Part shown: positions 8,707 through 17,080 of the stretch, piece after piece
Layout of the letters: each line of letters starts with the position of its first letter
Numbering within the stretch: position 1 is the stretch's first letter
DNA from: JACJYC01 sp964558465
Lineage (GTDB): Bacteria; Bacteroidota; Bacteroidia; Chitinophagales; Saprospiraceae
NCBI GenBank assembly: GCA_964558465.1
Contig: CAZLEF010000058.1
Span: 1-44,533 of the forward strand
Direction: 5' to 3'
Length of the DNA: 44,533 bases
Notes under the pieces: model-generated
Told to the model about the DNA's origin: nothing
Seen by the model: only the letters and a program-made list of their open reading frames with translations
Database searches by the model: none
Program-made: the position numbers and the translations under genes

Positions 8707-9216
8707 ATGATCCAGGTGTTTGTTACCGGCGGCACATTTGACAAAGACTACAATTTCATCGAAGGAAAATTGTATTTCAAGGATACCCATTTGCCCAGAA
8801 TGTTCGAGCGCGGACGCTGTACGGTGGATATCGACGTCAAAACGCTGATGATGGTGGACAGCCTGGAAATGACCGGAGCTGACCGGGATATCATCGTTCA
8901 CAATTGCCGCAGGGCCGAAGCCGATATGATCGTCATTACCCATGGCACCGATACCATGGTGGAAACCGCCCGGTACCTGGCCAAAGCCGGCCTGGACGAC
9001 AAAACCATCGTGCTCACAGGCGCCATGATCCCATATGCATTTGGCAATTCGTCAGACGGATTTTTCAACCTTGGCGCCGCCATTGCTTTTGCGCAAGTGT
9101 TGCAACCTGGCGTCTACGTGGCCATGAACGGTCGTTTTTTTGACTGGAATAACGTCCGTAAAAACCGAAAGACCGGCTTTTTTGAAGAATTGGGCGGTGA
9201 ATTCCTGCTGGAATAA
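8707..9216 (+). CDS. Single-domain asparaginase-like protein
   Basis: At 169 aa this is only the N-terminal domain of the type I/II L-asparaginase fold. The first catalytic Thr motif is present as FVTGGTFD (residues 4-11) and the second as ITHGTDTM (about 78-85), followed by VLTGAMIP. The usual C-terminal domain is absent and the frame ends cleanly, so this is a short-form family member and not an obvious truncation. Short forms are common in Bacteroidota, but their substrate is unclear, and amidase activity should not be assumed. It starts 4 bp after tex. Confidence 0.88.
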   Translation: MIQVFVTGGTFDKDYNFIEGKLYFKDTHLPRMFERGRCTVDIDVKTLMMVDSLEMTGADRDIIVHNCRRAEADMIVITHGTDTMVETARYLAKAGLDDKTIVLTGAMIPYAFGNSSDGFFNLGAAIAFAQVLQPGVYVAMNGRFFDWNNVRKNRKTGFFEELGGEFLLE

Positions 9217-9279
9217 CCATTTCCTCTGTTCACAGTCTGCAGAAGGAGTCCGACAGACCTTTGGAGAAAATTTGGAAGA

Positions 9280-10020
9280 ATGCCAAAATCCTCAAATTTG
9301 CATAAACCGGAAATCCTTTACCGGGATGACCAGATCCTGGTGGTTGATAAACCTGCGGGGTTGTTATCCATCCCGGACCGTTACGAACCCGATAAACCCA
9401 ATCTGCAGCAGTGGTTGGAAAAAGACCTGGGGAAATTATGGGTTTTACACCGCCTTGACCGGGACACCAGCGGCCTGATCATTTTTGCACGGACGGAAGA
9501 AGCACATCGCAATTTATCCCTTCAGTTTGAGAAGCGCCAGGTTGAAAAATATTATTACGCATTGGTAGCAGGCAGAATCCCTGACGACCAGGGCGAAATT
9601 GACCGCCCTATCGCCCAGCATCCGGCGGTGGCGGGCAAAATGACCGTGCACCACAAAGGAAAACCTTCCCTGACTTTGTACAAAGTGCTTGCCAGATTCC
9701 AGGGATTCACGTATGTGGAAGCCGATCTGAAAACAGGCCGGACCCACCAGATCAGAGTTCATTTTCAGGCGCTGGGTTTTCCATTGGCAGTGGACCCCCT
9801 TTACAATAATGGAAAACACTTGTTCCTGTCCTCCATCAAAAGAAAGGGTTTTTCCCTGGGTAAAGACCAGGATGAACGGCCATTGCTGAGCCGTACCCCT
9901 TTGCATGCCCACCGGTTGGTCATTCATCATCCTTTAACCGGTGCGCTGATGGAGTTTAATTCGCCCCTTCCCAAAGATTTCTCAGCCGTGCTGAAACAAC
10001 TCGAAAAATGGGGGCGGTAA
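9280..10020 (+). CDS. RluA family pseudouridine synthase
   Basis: The 246-aa enzyme isomerises uridine to pseudouridine in rRNA or tRNA. The catalytic Asp is in HRLDRDTSGLIIFAR (about residues 49-63), and the second family motif is GRTHQIRVH. There is no N-terminal S4 domain, as in RluA/RluC-short and TruC-like members, so the target position cannot be named. It follows the asparaginase gene by 63 bp on the same strand. Confidence 0.94.
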   Translation: MPKSSNLHKPEILYRDDQILVVDKPAGLLSIPDRYEPDKPNLQQWLEKDLGKLWVLHRLDRDTSGLIIFARTEEAHRNLSLQFEKRQVEKYYYALVAGRIPDDQGEIDRPIAQHPAVAGKMTVHHKGKPSLTLYKVLARFQGFTYVEADLKTGRTHQIRVHFQALGFPLAVDPLYNNGKHLFLSSIKRKGFSLGKDQDERPLLSRTPLHAHRLVIHHPLTGALMEFNSPLPKDFSAVLKQLEKWGR

Positions 10021-10032
10021 TTCGATTTCCCC

Positions 10033-10040
10033 TATCTTTG
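10033..10040 (+). promoter_or_regulatory. -7 box (TATCTTTG) for the 2OG oxygenase gene
   Basis: TATCTTTG matches TAnnTTTG and lies 22 nt upstream of ATG 10063, in the 42-bp gap after the pseudouridine synthase gene. Confidence 0.55.
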
Positions 10041-10062
10041 CCGCTTCTAAAATCATTCTGAA

Positions 10063-10914
10063 ATGACGCAACAAGCTACCCGGTCCTCCATTCTTGACCT
10101 CCGGAAATGGAAGCCTGTTTTTGAAGAACAAGCCTTGGAATATCAGCATGCACACCCTTATCCCTACGCAGTATTTGAGGATTTTTTGGACCCCCTCGCT
10201 GCAAAAAAAGCGATGGAGGCCTTTCCCAAAGTGAAGGACGAGGGCTGGATCCACTACGTGCATGTGAATGAAAAAAAACATGGATTGAATAAAATGGACC
10301 TCATCCCTGCTTATTTGCAGGACGTCATTCGTGAATTGAACAGCGACCAGTTTGTAGCCGCCCTCAGTAAATTGACCGGTATCCCCGGTCTCAAAGCCGA
10401 CCCTTCTCTGGAAGGTGGCGGTTTGCACCAAAGCCAACGGGGCGGTTTTCTGAATATTCATGCCGATTTCACGGTTCACCCGCATAAACGCAACTGGCGC
10501 AGAAGGGTAAACGTACTGGTTTATCTGAACGAAGGATGGAAACCCGAATACCGGGGCGAACTCGAATTGTGGACACGCGACATGCAAACCTGCGCCCAAA
10601 AGATCAGCCCCGTTTTCAACCGCTGCGTGGTCTTTAATACGGATGAGGATTCTTATCACGGCCTCCCGGACCCCATCCAATGCCCGGAAAACATGACCCG
10701 GAAATCCATTGCGCTCTATTATTTCACAGAGGAAGACGCAGCGCCGAGAAAAAAAGCCACCAACTACCGGTCCAGACCCGGCGACGGAATCAAAAGCATT
10801 TTTATTTACCTGGACAAAAAACTGGTCAGCTTTTATAATGCCCTCAAAGGATGGTTAGGCATCAATGATGATTTTGTCAGTAAGATCCTCAACCTGTTTA
10901 ACCGGAAAAAATAG
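10063..10914 (+). CDS. 2-oxoglutarate/Fe(II)-dependent oxygenase (prolyl-hydroxylase type)
   Basis: A 283-aa protein with the double-stranded beta-helix oxygenase signature. The Fe ligands are H-x-D in NIHADFTVHP and the distal His in DSYHGLPDP, and RKSIALYYF carries the likely 2-oxoglutarate-binding Arg. The N-terminal part (HPYPYAVFEDFLDP) is typical of 2OG-FeII_Oxy_3 family members. Such proteins hydroxylate proteins or small molecules; the substrate is unknown. The membrane glycosyltransferase gene follows after 21 bp on the same strand, so the two may share a transcript and perhaps a surface-polymer pathway (inference). Confidence 0.9.
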   Translation: MTQQATRSSILDLRKWKPVFEEQALEYQHAHPYPYAVFEDFLDPLAAKKAMEAFPKVKDEGWIHYVHVNEKKHGLNKMDLIPAYLQDVIRELNSDQFVAALSKLTGIPGLKADPSLEGGGLHQSQRGGFLNIHADFTVHPHKRNWRRRVNVLVYLNEGWKPEYRGELELWTRDMQTCAQKISPVFNRCVVFNTDEDSYHGLPDPIQCPENMTRKSIALYYFTEEDAAPRKKATNYRSRPGDGIKSIFIYLDKKLVSFYNALKGWLGINDDFVSKILNLFNRKK

Positions 10915-10935
10915 CTTCAACCGGAGACCATCCAT

Positions 10936-12591
10936 ATGGAACAAAAGCATAAGTTTTCACTGATCATCGCAGCCGTATCGGGATTCTTTTTTCTCCTCTT
11001 TCTGGGCGGTGTGCACCTGTTTGACTGGGATGAGATCAATTTTGCAGAGATCAGCCGCGAAATGTTGCTGACCGGCGATTATACCAGGGTTTACATCAAT
11101 TTTCAACCCTTCTGGGAAAAACCGCCTTTTTTCTTTTGGTTCCAATCCACTGCAATGGCAATATTTGGTGTCGGGGAATATGCAGCCCGTTTTCCAAATG
11201 CCGTTTGCGGGATGGTCACCCTCGTGCTGCTTTACCGGATCGGCGCCCGGTTTTTTGGCCATCGTTTCGGTTTGTTGTGGGCAGGCGCCTATTTTGGCTC
11301 GGTATTGCCTTTTTTGTATTTTAAATCCGGCATTATCGACCCCTGGTTTAACTTATTTATTTTCCTGGGTCTGTATTATTTCATGCTGTTTCACTGGAAA
11401 CGCAATGGATACAAGGGGATTGAACTTAAACGCAGCCACTGGACCTACCTGTTCTGGGCGGGCTTTTTTACAGGCATGGGCATTCTGACCAAGGGGCAGG
11501 TTGCTTTCCTCATTATTTGTCTTACCCTGGGCGTTTACTGGATTTACCAGCGTTTCCGGTTTTATGTCAGCGTTCCCCAGTTTCTGTTTTTTACCCTGGC
11601 CGCCACGCTTGTGACCCTGATCTGGTACGGATCCGAAACCCTGAAGAACGGACCCTGGTTCATCGAAGAATTCAATAAATACCAATACCGGCTTTTCAGT
11701 ACGCCTGATGCAGGGCACAAAGGATTTCCGGGATACCATTTCGCCGTTCTCCTGGTGGGGTGTTTTCCGGCCTCCATTTTTGCTTTTCGGGCCTTTTTCT
11801 CCATGAGCGGCGAAAACAACGACCAGCAAAACGACTTCAGAAGATGGATGAAATTCCTTTTTTGGGTGGTTTTGATCCTGTTTTCCATTGTCCAGTCCAA
11901 AATCGTTCATTATTCCTCGATGTGTTATTTTCCGCTGACTTTTCTGGGGGCGCTGGTAATTGAAAAGATCATTCGCGGAGACCTGATCTTGAACAGATGG
12001 ATGCGTTTTGGCCTGTGGGCCGTCGGCGGTGTTTTTATATTGGCCGTTACGGCATTTCCATTGGCGGCAGGCAGGCTGGAAAAGATCAAACCCTGGATAA
12101 AGGATCCCTTTGCGCGCGCCAACCTGGATGCCTCGGTGCATTGGTCAGGTTGGGAAGTCATGCCAGGGGTCTTCCTGTTGTTGATCCTGGTGTTTTTCTT
12201 TCGTTACCAATCCAGGCAGGACCGGCGGCTTTCCTGGCCTGTTCTGTTTGGGGGAACGGCTGTTTTTGTGATGTTGACCCTGGTATTTTTTATCGGGCGG
12301 ATCGAGGGTTATTCCCAGCGGGCAGCCATCGAATTTTTTGAGAGCAAAGCCGGCGAAGATTGTTACATCGTCACCAAAGGTTACAAGTCTTACGCCCACC
12401 TGTTTTATGCCTCAAAACGCCCTGTGACCGACCCCCGCAGCTTCGATCAGAACTGGCTGCTGACCGGGGATGTGGATAAACCGGTCTATTTTGTGACCAA
12501 AATCCATAAAACAGTTGAATTGGAAAATTTGCAAAACCTCCGGGAGATCGGCCGGAAAAACGGATTCGTTTTTTACAGAAGAATTGATTAA
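10936..12591 (+). CDS. GT39/ArnT-like membrane glycosyltransferase
   Basis: A 551-aa polytopic membrane protein with about 12 hydrophobic segments, starting at residues 8-27. The first extracytoplasmic loop contains the acidic motif WDEINFAEISREML, which in ArnT and protein O-mannosyltransferases holds the catalytic Asp. The following FWEKPPFFFW is also characteristic (EKPPL/F-type motif). These enzymes transfer sugars from polyprenyl phosphate carriers to lipid A or proteins on the outer face of the inner membrane. The donor and acceptor here are not known. It follows the 2OG oxygenase gene by 21 bp. Confidence 0.9.
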   Translation: MEQKHKFSLIIAAVSGFFFLLFLGGVHLFDWDEINFAEISREMLLTGDYTRVYINFQPFWEKPPFFFWFQSTAMAIFGVGEYAARFPNAVCGMVTLVLLYRIGARFFGHRFGLLWAGAYFGSVLPFLYFKSGIIDPWFNLFIFLGLYYFMLFHWKRNGYKGIELKRSHWTYLFWAGFFTGMGILTKGQVAFLIICLTLGVYWIYQRFRFYVSVPQFLFFTLAATLVTLIWYGSETLKNGPWFIEEFNKYQYRLFSTPDAGHKGFPGYHFAVLLVGCFPASIFAFRAFFSMSGENNDQQNDFRRWMKFLFWVVLILFSIVQSKIVHYSSMCYFPLTFLGALVIEKIIRGDLILNRWMRFGLWAVGGVFILAVTAFPLAAGRLEKIKPWIKDPFARANLDASVHWSGWEVMPGVFLLLILVFFFRYQSRQDRRLSWPVLFGGTAVFVMLTLVFFIGRIEGYSQRAAIEFFESKAGEDCYIVTKGYKSYAHLFYASKRPVTDPRSFDQNWLLTGDVDKPVYFVTKIHKTVELENLQNLREIGRKNGFVFYRRID

Positions 12592-12596
12592 TTTTG
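12589..12596 (+). promoter_or_regulatory. Possible -7 box (TAATTTTG) overlapping the glycosyltransferase stop codon
   Basis: TAATTTTG fits TAnnTTTG; its first three bases are the TAA stop of the upstream gene. It would give a leader of about 80 nt for the small gene at 12681. Confidence 0.35.
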
Positions 12597-12680
12597 CCCT
12601 GTGCTTTGAACATACCTGTCCATATTTTCTGAAGAACGCTTAAAAACCGTGCATTGGGATTAGGCACAAACCTGGGATAA

Positions 12681-12947
12681 ATGAGCAAAACCGACAATTC
12701 AAGAAAACCTCTGGACCGGATCTATATTTTGGAACGCCTGCGTCGCAAGATCCAGGCCCCGGTCCCTGTTTTGGACGAGTTTGCAGCAAGGGCAATGGAT
12801 GGCCTCGTCAGACCGCCTACACCCGGCAGAATCAGTCAGGAGTTTGTTCCTCCTGAAGGCCGTGGAAATCCCGGACCCGCCGGAAGGGGGGACTTCAGCT
12901 CCCCCTCGATGAAAAGAAAATGGTTTAATATTTTTGGTCGAAAATAA
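12681..12947 (+). CDS. Hypothetical protein, 88 aa
   Basis: I do not recognise this protein. It is short, basic and proline/glycine-rich (for example RPPTPGRISQEF), with an amphipathic N-terminal stretch RIYILERLRRKIQ and a C-terminal basic aromatic tail KRKWFNIFGRK. There is no signal peptide or membrane segment. It has a good ATG, sits 90 bp after the glycosyltransferase on the same strand, and is convergent with pulA. It could be a real small protein or a chance frame; coding bias looks like that of its neighbours. Confidence 0.5.
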   Translation: MSKTDNSRKPLDRIYILERLRRKIQAPVPVLDEFAARAMDGLVRPPTPGRISQEFVPPEGRGNPGPAGRGDFSSPSMKRKWFNIFGRK

Positions 12948-12985
12948 GATTCAGCCGGATAAACAGTTCGTTTTCCGTGCGGTTT

Positions 12986-14998
12986 TTATTCATTTCCGAC
13001 CAGGACCATGGCGGAAGATGCAGGTAGTTTTACGCTTTTGGCCACCTGTCCGAATCCGTTTTCATCATAGCCTTCCTCGTTGAGCGCTACCTTCCAGTTG
13101 CCTGGAGGGATCTCCACGTGTTTCACCGTTCTGTTGCCATTAAAGAGCACCAGGATTTTTTCCCAACTGTCGCCGTTGGCGTGGCCGTTGATCGTAAATC
13201 CGACGATGTTGGGCGAAGTATCCTCCAGAAACCGGAGATGGGTCCGGATCATTTCTGCCTCCGGCATTCTGAATGCGGGGTGAGCTTTTCTCATCCGGAT
13301 CAGATCCTGGAAATACCTGAACACCTCCGGGTACTGGTTTTTCCGCGTCCAGTCCAGCCGGTTCACCTCATCCGGCGATTTAAAGGAGTTTTCTACTCCG
13401 TTTTTCGACCGCAACATTTCCACACCGGCATGCAGAAAACTGATCCCCTGTGAACACAGCACAACGGCGCCGGAAAGTTTGTGCATTTTAATCCGTTCGG
13501 CCTCCGTGGCATGCGACACCGAAACAGACAAACGGTCCCAAAGGGTATGGTTGTCGTGGCACGAGACATAGGTAATGGTTTGATACGGTTCGGCCGCCCA
13601 GGGGGCTTTGGAGTAATTGACTGCTTCGTAATCCAGTTGTGGGTGAAGGGTCGATGCAACAACGCCGAACTTAATGCTCTCTTCCAACCCGGGTTTGCCG
13701 CTTGCAAATCCTTTTTCAGTGGGGGTAAATACATGTCCTTTTATGCCATCCCGGATGTCGTCGCTGAAAGCTGCGATCCGGTCCAGTTGATGTGTATTGG
13801 CTTTCAGCGCGCGCAGGCTGTCCGGCAAGGGGCTCTGGCCTGCAGTCCATCCTTCCCCGTACAACAAAATGGTGGGGTCGATCTTATGCAGTGTTTCACT
13901 GATGAGGTTCATCGTTTCTATATCGTGTATGCCCATCAGGTCAAACCGGAAGCCGTCGATATGGTATTCTTTTACCCAGTATACGACCGATTCAAGCATG
14001 AATTTCCGCATCATGGGGCGCTCGGAGGCTGTTTCGTTGCCGCAGGCTGCCGCATCAGAAAAACTGCCGTCCTCCTTTTGGCGATAGTAGTATCCGGGTA
14101 CAAGCTGGTTGAAATTGGAATTTTCGGTCGCCCCGGTATGGTTGTAAACGACATCCATCACTACCCTCAAACCGTTTTCATGCAACGTTTTGACCATTTC
14201 TTTCACTTCTCTGATCCGCACGGCGCCGTCGTTAGGGTTGGTGGAGTACCCCCCTTCCGGCACATTATAATTCTGAGGGTCGTATCCCCAGTTGTAACGA
14301 TTTTCCTCCAGGCGGCTTTCGTCGATGCTCAGGTAATCGTAAAAGGGCAGGAGGTGGATATGTGTTACTCCCAGTTCTTTTATATGGTCCAGGCCGGTCG
14401 CCACGCCGCCGGGGCCCGTTGTGCCGGTTTCAGCAAGGCCCAGGAATTTGCCTTTATTTTTTATCCCGGATTCAGGATGAATGGACAGGTCGCGGATATG
14501 GAGTTCGTAAATAATATTGTCCGTGAAATCGCCTTGTGCAGGGCGTTTGTCCTGCTCCCAGCCTTCCGGATTGGTCGTTGCCAGATCAATCACCATCGCT
14601 CTTTTTCCGTTTACGCCGACTGCCCGGGCGTAAGGGTCGGTTGTTTCTTCCAGCCATTTTCCGTTGATCTTTACCTGGCAGGTATAATATTGACCCAGCA
14701 GGTCGCCTTTCAGTTTTATTTCCCAGGCCCCGTTTTTGATTTTTTTCATATTGTATGTCGCAAGGGGCTCGCCACCGGCGCCTTCCCGGTAAAAAATAAT
14801 CCGTGCTTCTGCTGCGGTGGGACTCCAAATTTTGAAAACGGATTCTTTGGGTGAGTAAGAAAGCCCCAGATCCTCACCGTCATAAACCGGGTAATCGGCA
14901 AAAGAAGAAAAAGTCTGAGGCTGAAGTATTTTTCTGAAAGCAATCACCAAAGCGGCCGCCACGACCAGCGCCAGGGATAAATAGAGGATGATTTTCAT
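12986..14998 (-). CDS. pulA: Type I pullulanase
   Basis: Pullulanase hydrolyses alpha-1,6 branches in pullulan, starch or glycogen. The 670-aa protein starts with a hydrophobic segment (residues 1-20, MKIILYLSLALVVAAALVIA), so it is exported or membrane-anchored. A CBM48-type N-terminal domain (LGLSYSPKESVFKIWSPTA) follows, then the GH13 barrel with the type I signature YNWGYDP, the conserved regions VVMDVVYNHT, GFRFDLMG (nucleophile Asp), LYGEGW (acid/base Glu) and SCHDNHTLWDR (third Asp). I prefer ATG 14998 to a start 45 bp upstream because it places the hydrophobic segment at the N-terminus. The gene is alone on the minus strand, divergent from the TPR-like gene. Confidence 0.96.
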   Translation of the reverse strand: MKIILYLSLALVVAAALVIAFRKILQPQTFSSFADYPVYDGEDLGLSYSPKESVFKIWSPTAAEARIIFYREGAGGEPLATYNMKKIKNGAWEIKLKGDLLGQYYTCQVKINGKWLEETTDPYARAVGVNGKRAMVIDLATTNPEGWEQDKRPAQGDFTDNIIYELHIRDLSIHPESGIKNKGKFLGLAETGTTGPGGVATGLDHIKELGVTHIHLLPFYDYLSIDESRLEENRYNWGYDPQNYNVPEGGYSTNPNDGAVRIREVKEMVKTLHENGLRVVMDVVYNHTGATENSNFNQLVPGYYYRQKEDGSFSDAAACGNETASERPMMRKFMLESVVYWVKEYHIDGFRFDLMGIHDIETMNLISETLHKIDPTILLYGEGWTAGQSPLPDSLRALKANTHQLDRIAAFSDDIRDGIKGHVFTPTEKGFASGKPGLEESIKFGVVASTLHPQLDYEAVNYSKAPWAAEPYQTITYVSCHDNHTLWDRLSVSVSHATEAERIKMHKLSGAVVLCSQGISFLHAGVEMLRSKNGVENSFKSPDEVNRLDWTRKNQYPEVFRYFQDLIRMRKAHPAFRMPEAEMIRTHLRFLEDTSPNIVGFTINGHANGDSWEKILVLFNGNRTVKHVEIPPGNWKVALNEEGYDENGFGQVAKSVKLPASSAMVLVGNE

Positions 14999-15164
14999 CG
15001 AAAGCTGTTGAATGAAGGTAAAACAGGTTGAATCCATCGCCAAAATAGGGAATTGTTGGGGTTATAACCCCATTGAACGGCCGCAGAGAGGATTTTTCTC
15101 AATAAAATTTTTATTTTGCACGTTAATTCTGAATAACCGCTTTTTCCCGGATAACCACTTGAAT

Positions 15165-16313
15165 ATGAACAGGGAAAACTTTGCAGAATTTTTAAAAAAC
15201 CCGGAAAAGTTATTTCATGTCACCTATGAAGAACTGAAGACCCTGTCATTGCAATACCCCTTCAGCGCAAACCTGCATTTGTTGTTATGGCAAAAAAGCA
15301 GGCAGGAAGGACATTCCGAAGAGGACAAAAATCTGGCCAAGGCGGCGGCATATACCTTTGACAGGCCACACCTGTTCCGTTTGTTCCACTCGGGTGAACC
15401 CCTGATCCGGGAAGATTTTGTAACTGAAATGGAAGAGTTCCTGGAATTGAAGGAATTAGCTCTTTTGGAAGCCGAACCTTTGGCCCCCAGAACAGAGCAG
15501 CAGGCGCCTTTCCGTGAATCGGATATTGCTGAAAGTCCTGCTGCCAATATGACAGTGGACGAACACCAGCCGGAGGGAGAGGAACCAGCTTTGCCAAACC
15601 TGCGCCCGGCAGAAGAAATGGAAGTTCCGGATTCAGGTTCTGCGGGCCTGCAAACGGATATCCCTGCCGCCGCCTTGTCGCCCGAACAGGTTGAAACCGA
15701 AGAGTTCCGGGAGCCGGAAATTGTTTTGACGCCCCTGCCGATGGACATTATTCTTTCATCCGCCGATATGATCGCCGACGGAATCTGGGCGGTTGAACGT
15801 TGGCGTATTGAACAGGTGGATCAGCCTCAAAACTGGACGGAGACCGGCGATATTCCCCTTGATATTATTCCGGGTAATTCAAATCCGGAGGAGGCTGCGG
15901 GCTACCCCTCCGGAAAAAGAGAGATCATTTTTGAGATCGCCAACCAGGAAACGATCCAGCCAACGGAATTGCCCCCTGCTCCTTTGGCAAAAAACCGGTT
16001 TTCGAGCTGGCAGCGCCAAAGTTCTGTAAAACCTGCTTTTGTTATTCCGGATAATAGCTCCCTTGGGCCCGCCTCAAACCCCGAACCCGGATTTTCTCCC
16101 GCTTTGGAGAAGGCCCCGGAGGATAATGTGCGGCGACTGGCCGAACAAAGCCTGGCTGAAAATGAGGGCCTGATTTCAGAAACCCTGGCCAATTTGCTGG
16201 CTCATCAGGGTCAAAATGACAAAGCGATTAAAATGTTTGAGCGGTTAATGGTGAAAAATCCGGAAAAAAGCGCTTTCTTTGCGGCCAAAATTGAAGAGCT
16301 CAAAAAATATTGA
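15165..16313 (+). CDS. TPR-like hypothetical protein upstream of secG
   Basis: A 382-aa acidic protein. The N-terminus (NRENFAEFLKNPEKLF to YPFSANLHLLL) is a helical domain common in Bacteroidota proteins next to secG; the middle (about 100-320) is low-complexity, Pro/Glu-rich and probably disordered. The C-terminal 60 residues end in a TPR-like helix pair (LLAHQGQNDKAIKMFERL). The function is unknown. I choose ATG 15165 because the longer frame from 15012 adds a stretch with no conserved look and overlaps the pulA promoter region. secG starts 3 bp after its stop, so the two are co-transcribed. Confidence 0.85.
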   Translation: MNRENFAEFLKNPEKLFHVTYEELKTLSLQYPFSANLHLLLWQKSRQEGHSEEDKNLAKAAAYTFDRPHLFRLFHSGEPLIREDFVTEMEEFLELKELALLEAEPLAPRTEQQAPFRESDIAESPAANMTVDEHQPEGEEPALPNLRPAEEMEVPDSGSAGLQTDIPAAALSPEQVETEEFREPEIVLTPLPMDIILSSADMIADGIWAVERWRIEQVDQPQNWTETGDIPLDIIPGNSNPEEAAGYPSGKREIIFEIANQETIQPTELPPAPLAKNRFSSWQRQSSVKPAFVIPDNSSLGPASNPEPGFSPALEKAPEDNVRRLAEQSLAENEGLISETLANLLAHQGQNDKAIKMFERLMVKNPEKSAFFAAKIEELKKY

Positions 16314-16316
16314 ACA

Positions 16317-16583
16317 ATGATTACCGGATTAACCATATTGATCGCTTTGATTTCCGTTCTGTTGATTGCTGCCATCCTGATCCAGAATCCAAAAGGCGGC
16401 GGCATCGACGCAACCTTCGGAGGCAGCCAGGCCAACCAGCTTTTTGGCGCTGCCAAACAAACTGACTTCATCGAAAAAGCCACCTGGATTCTTGCTGCCG
16501 CACTTTTTATCCTTTGCATTTTGACCACTCTTTTTGTGGGCAGCGTAGGCGCCGGGCCGGATTTTATCACCACGCCTCAATAA
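16317..16583 (+). CDS. secG: Preprotein translocase subunit SecG
   Basis: SecG is the small membrane subunit of the SecYEG channel. The 88-aa protein has two membrane segments (about residues 3-22 and 58-80) separated by the family loop IQNPKGGGIDATFGGSQANQ. Size and motif are typical. It follows the TPR-like gene by 3 bp and is followed by a strong terminator at 16629-16664. Confidence 0.96.
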   Translation: MITGLTILIALISVLLIAAILIQNPKGGGIDATFGGSQANQLFGAAKQTDFIEKATWILAAALFILCILTTLFVGSVGAGPDFITTPQ

Positions 16584-16628
16584 AATTGTTCATTCCCTGA
16601 GGAGACCCTTCCTTGCGGAATGGAAATC

Positions 16629-16664
16629 AAAAAGAGTCACCTTGAATCAAACGTGGCTCTTTTT
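16629..16664 (+). terminator. Rho-independent terminator after secG
   Basis: A 12-bp stem (left arm 16629-16640, right arm 16653-16664, AAAAAGAGTCAC against GTGGCTCTTTTT with one G-T pair) with a 12-nt loop ends in a T tract. It separates secG from groES. Confidence 0.85.
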
Positions 16665-16706
16665 GCATTTTTCGCCTTGCCCTGCAAAATTGGCAGAAAA
16701 ACAAGG

Positions 16707-16723
16707 TTGGCACGAACTATGCT
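16707..16723 (+). promoter_or_regulatory. Sigma-54-type promoter candidate upstream of groES
   Basis: TTGGCACGAACTATGCT fits the -24/-12 consensus: TGGCAC, GG and GC separated by exactly 10 bases, and TGC at -12. It would start transcription around 16734, giving a leader of about 50 nt before the groES ATG. No TAnnTTTG box is seen for groES. Confidence 0.55.
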
Positions 16724-16783
16724 AGTGCATGTGTGATTTTAAAAAAAATCAAGTTTAAACCGATATCGTAAAACCAGACAACT

Positions 16784-17050
16784 ATGAAGCCAATCAACGA
16801 CAGAGTTGTGGTCAAACCGGCGCCGGCCGAAGAAAAAACGACGGGCGGCATTATCATTCCAGACACCGCCAAGGAAAAACCCCAAAGGGGTGAAGTAATC
16901 GCCGTTGGCCCGGGTAAAGAAGGCAACCTCATGACCGTTCAGGTCGGAGACATTGTCCTCTATGGCCGTTACGCAGGCCAGGAACTGAATTATCAGGGCC
17001 AAGATTACCTGATCATGCGCGAAGACGATATTTTGGTCGTCCTATCCTAA
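16784..17050 (+). CDS. groES: Co-chaperonin GroES
   Basis: GroES is the heptameric lid of the GroEL folding chamber in the cytoplasm. The 88-aa protein begins MKPINDRVVVKPAPAEE and contains the mobile loop EKTTGGIIIPDTAKEKPQRG that contacts GroEL. It is slightly shorter than the usual 94-97 aa but has a complete C-terminal strand (EDDILVVLS). groEL follows after 30 bp. Confidence 0.98.
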   Translation: MKPINDRVVVKPAPAEEKTTGGIIIPDTAKEKPQRGEVIAVGPGKEGNLMTVQVGDIVLYGRYAGQELNYQGQDYLIMREDDILVVLS

Positions 17051-17080
17051 TTTCCGAAATCGAAAAATCCTAAATCTGAA

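Noticed and set aside
13481..14854. 457-codon open frame on the plus strand opposite pulA
   Set aside because: It mirrors the pullulanase frame; pulA has all GH13 motifs and the antisense product has none.
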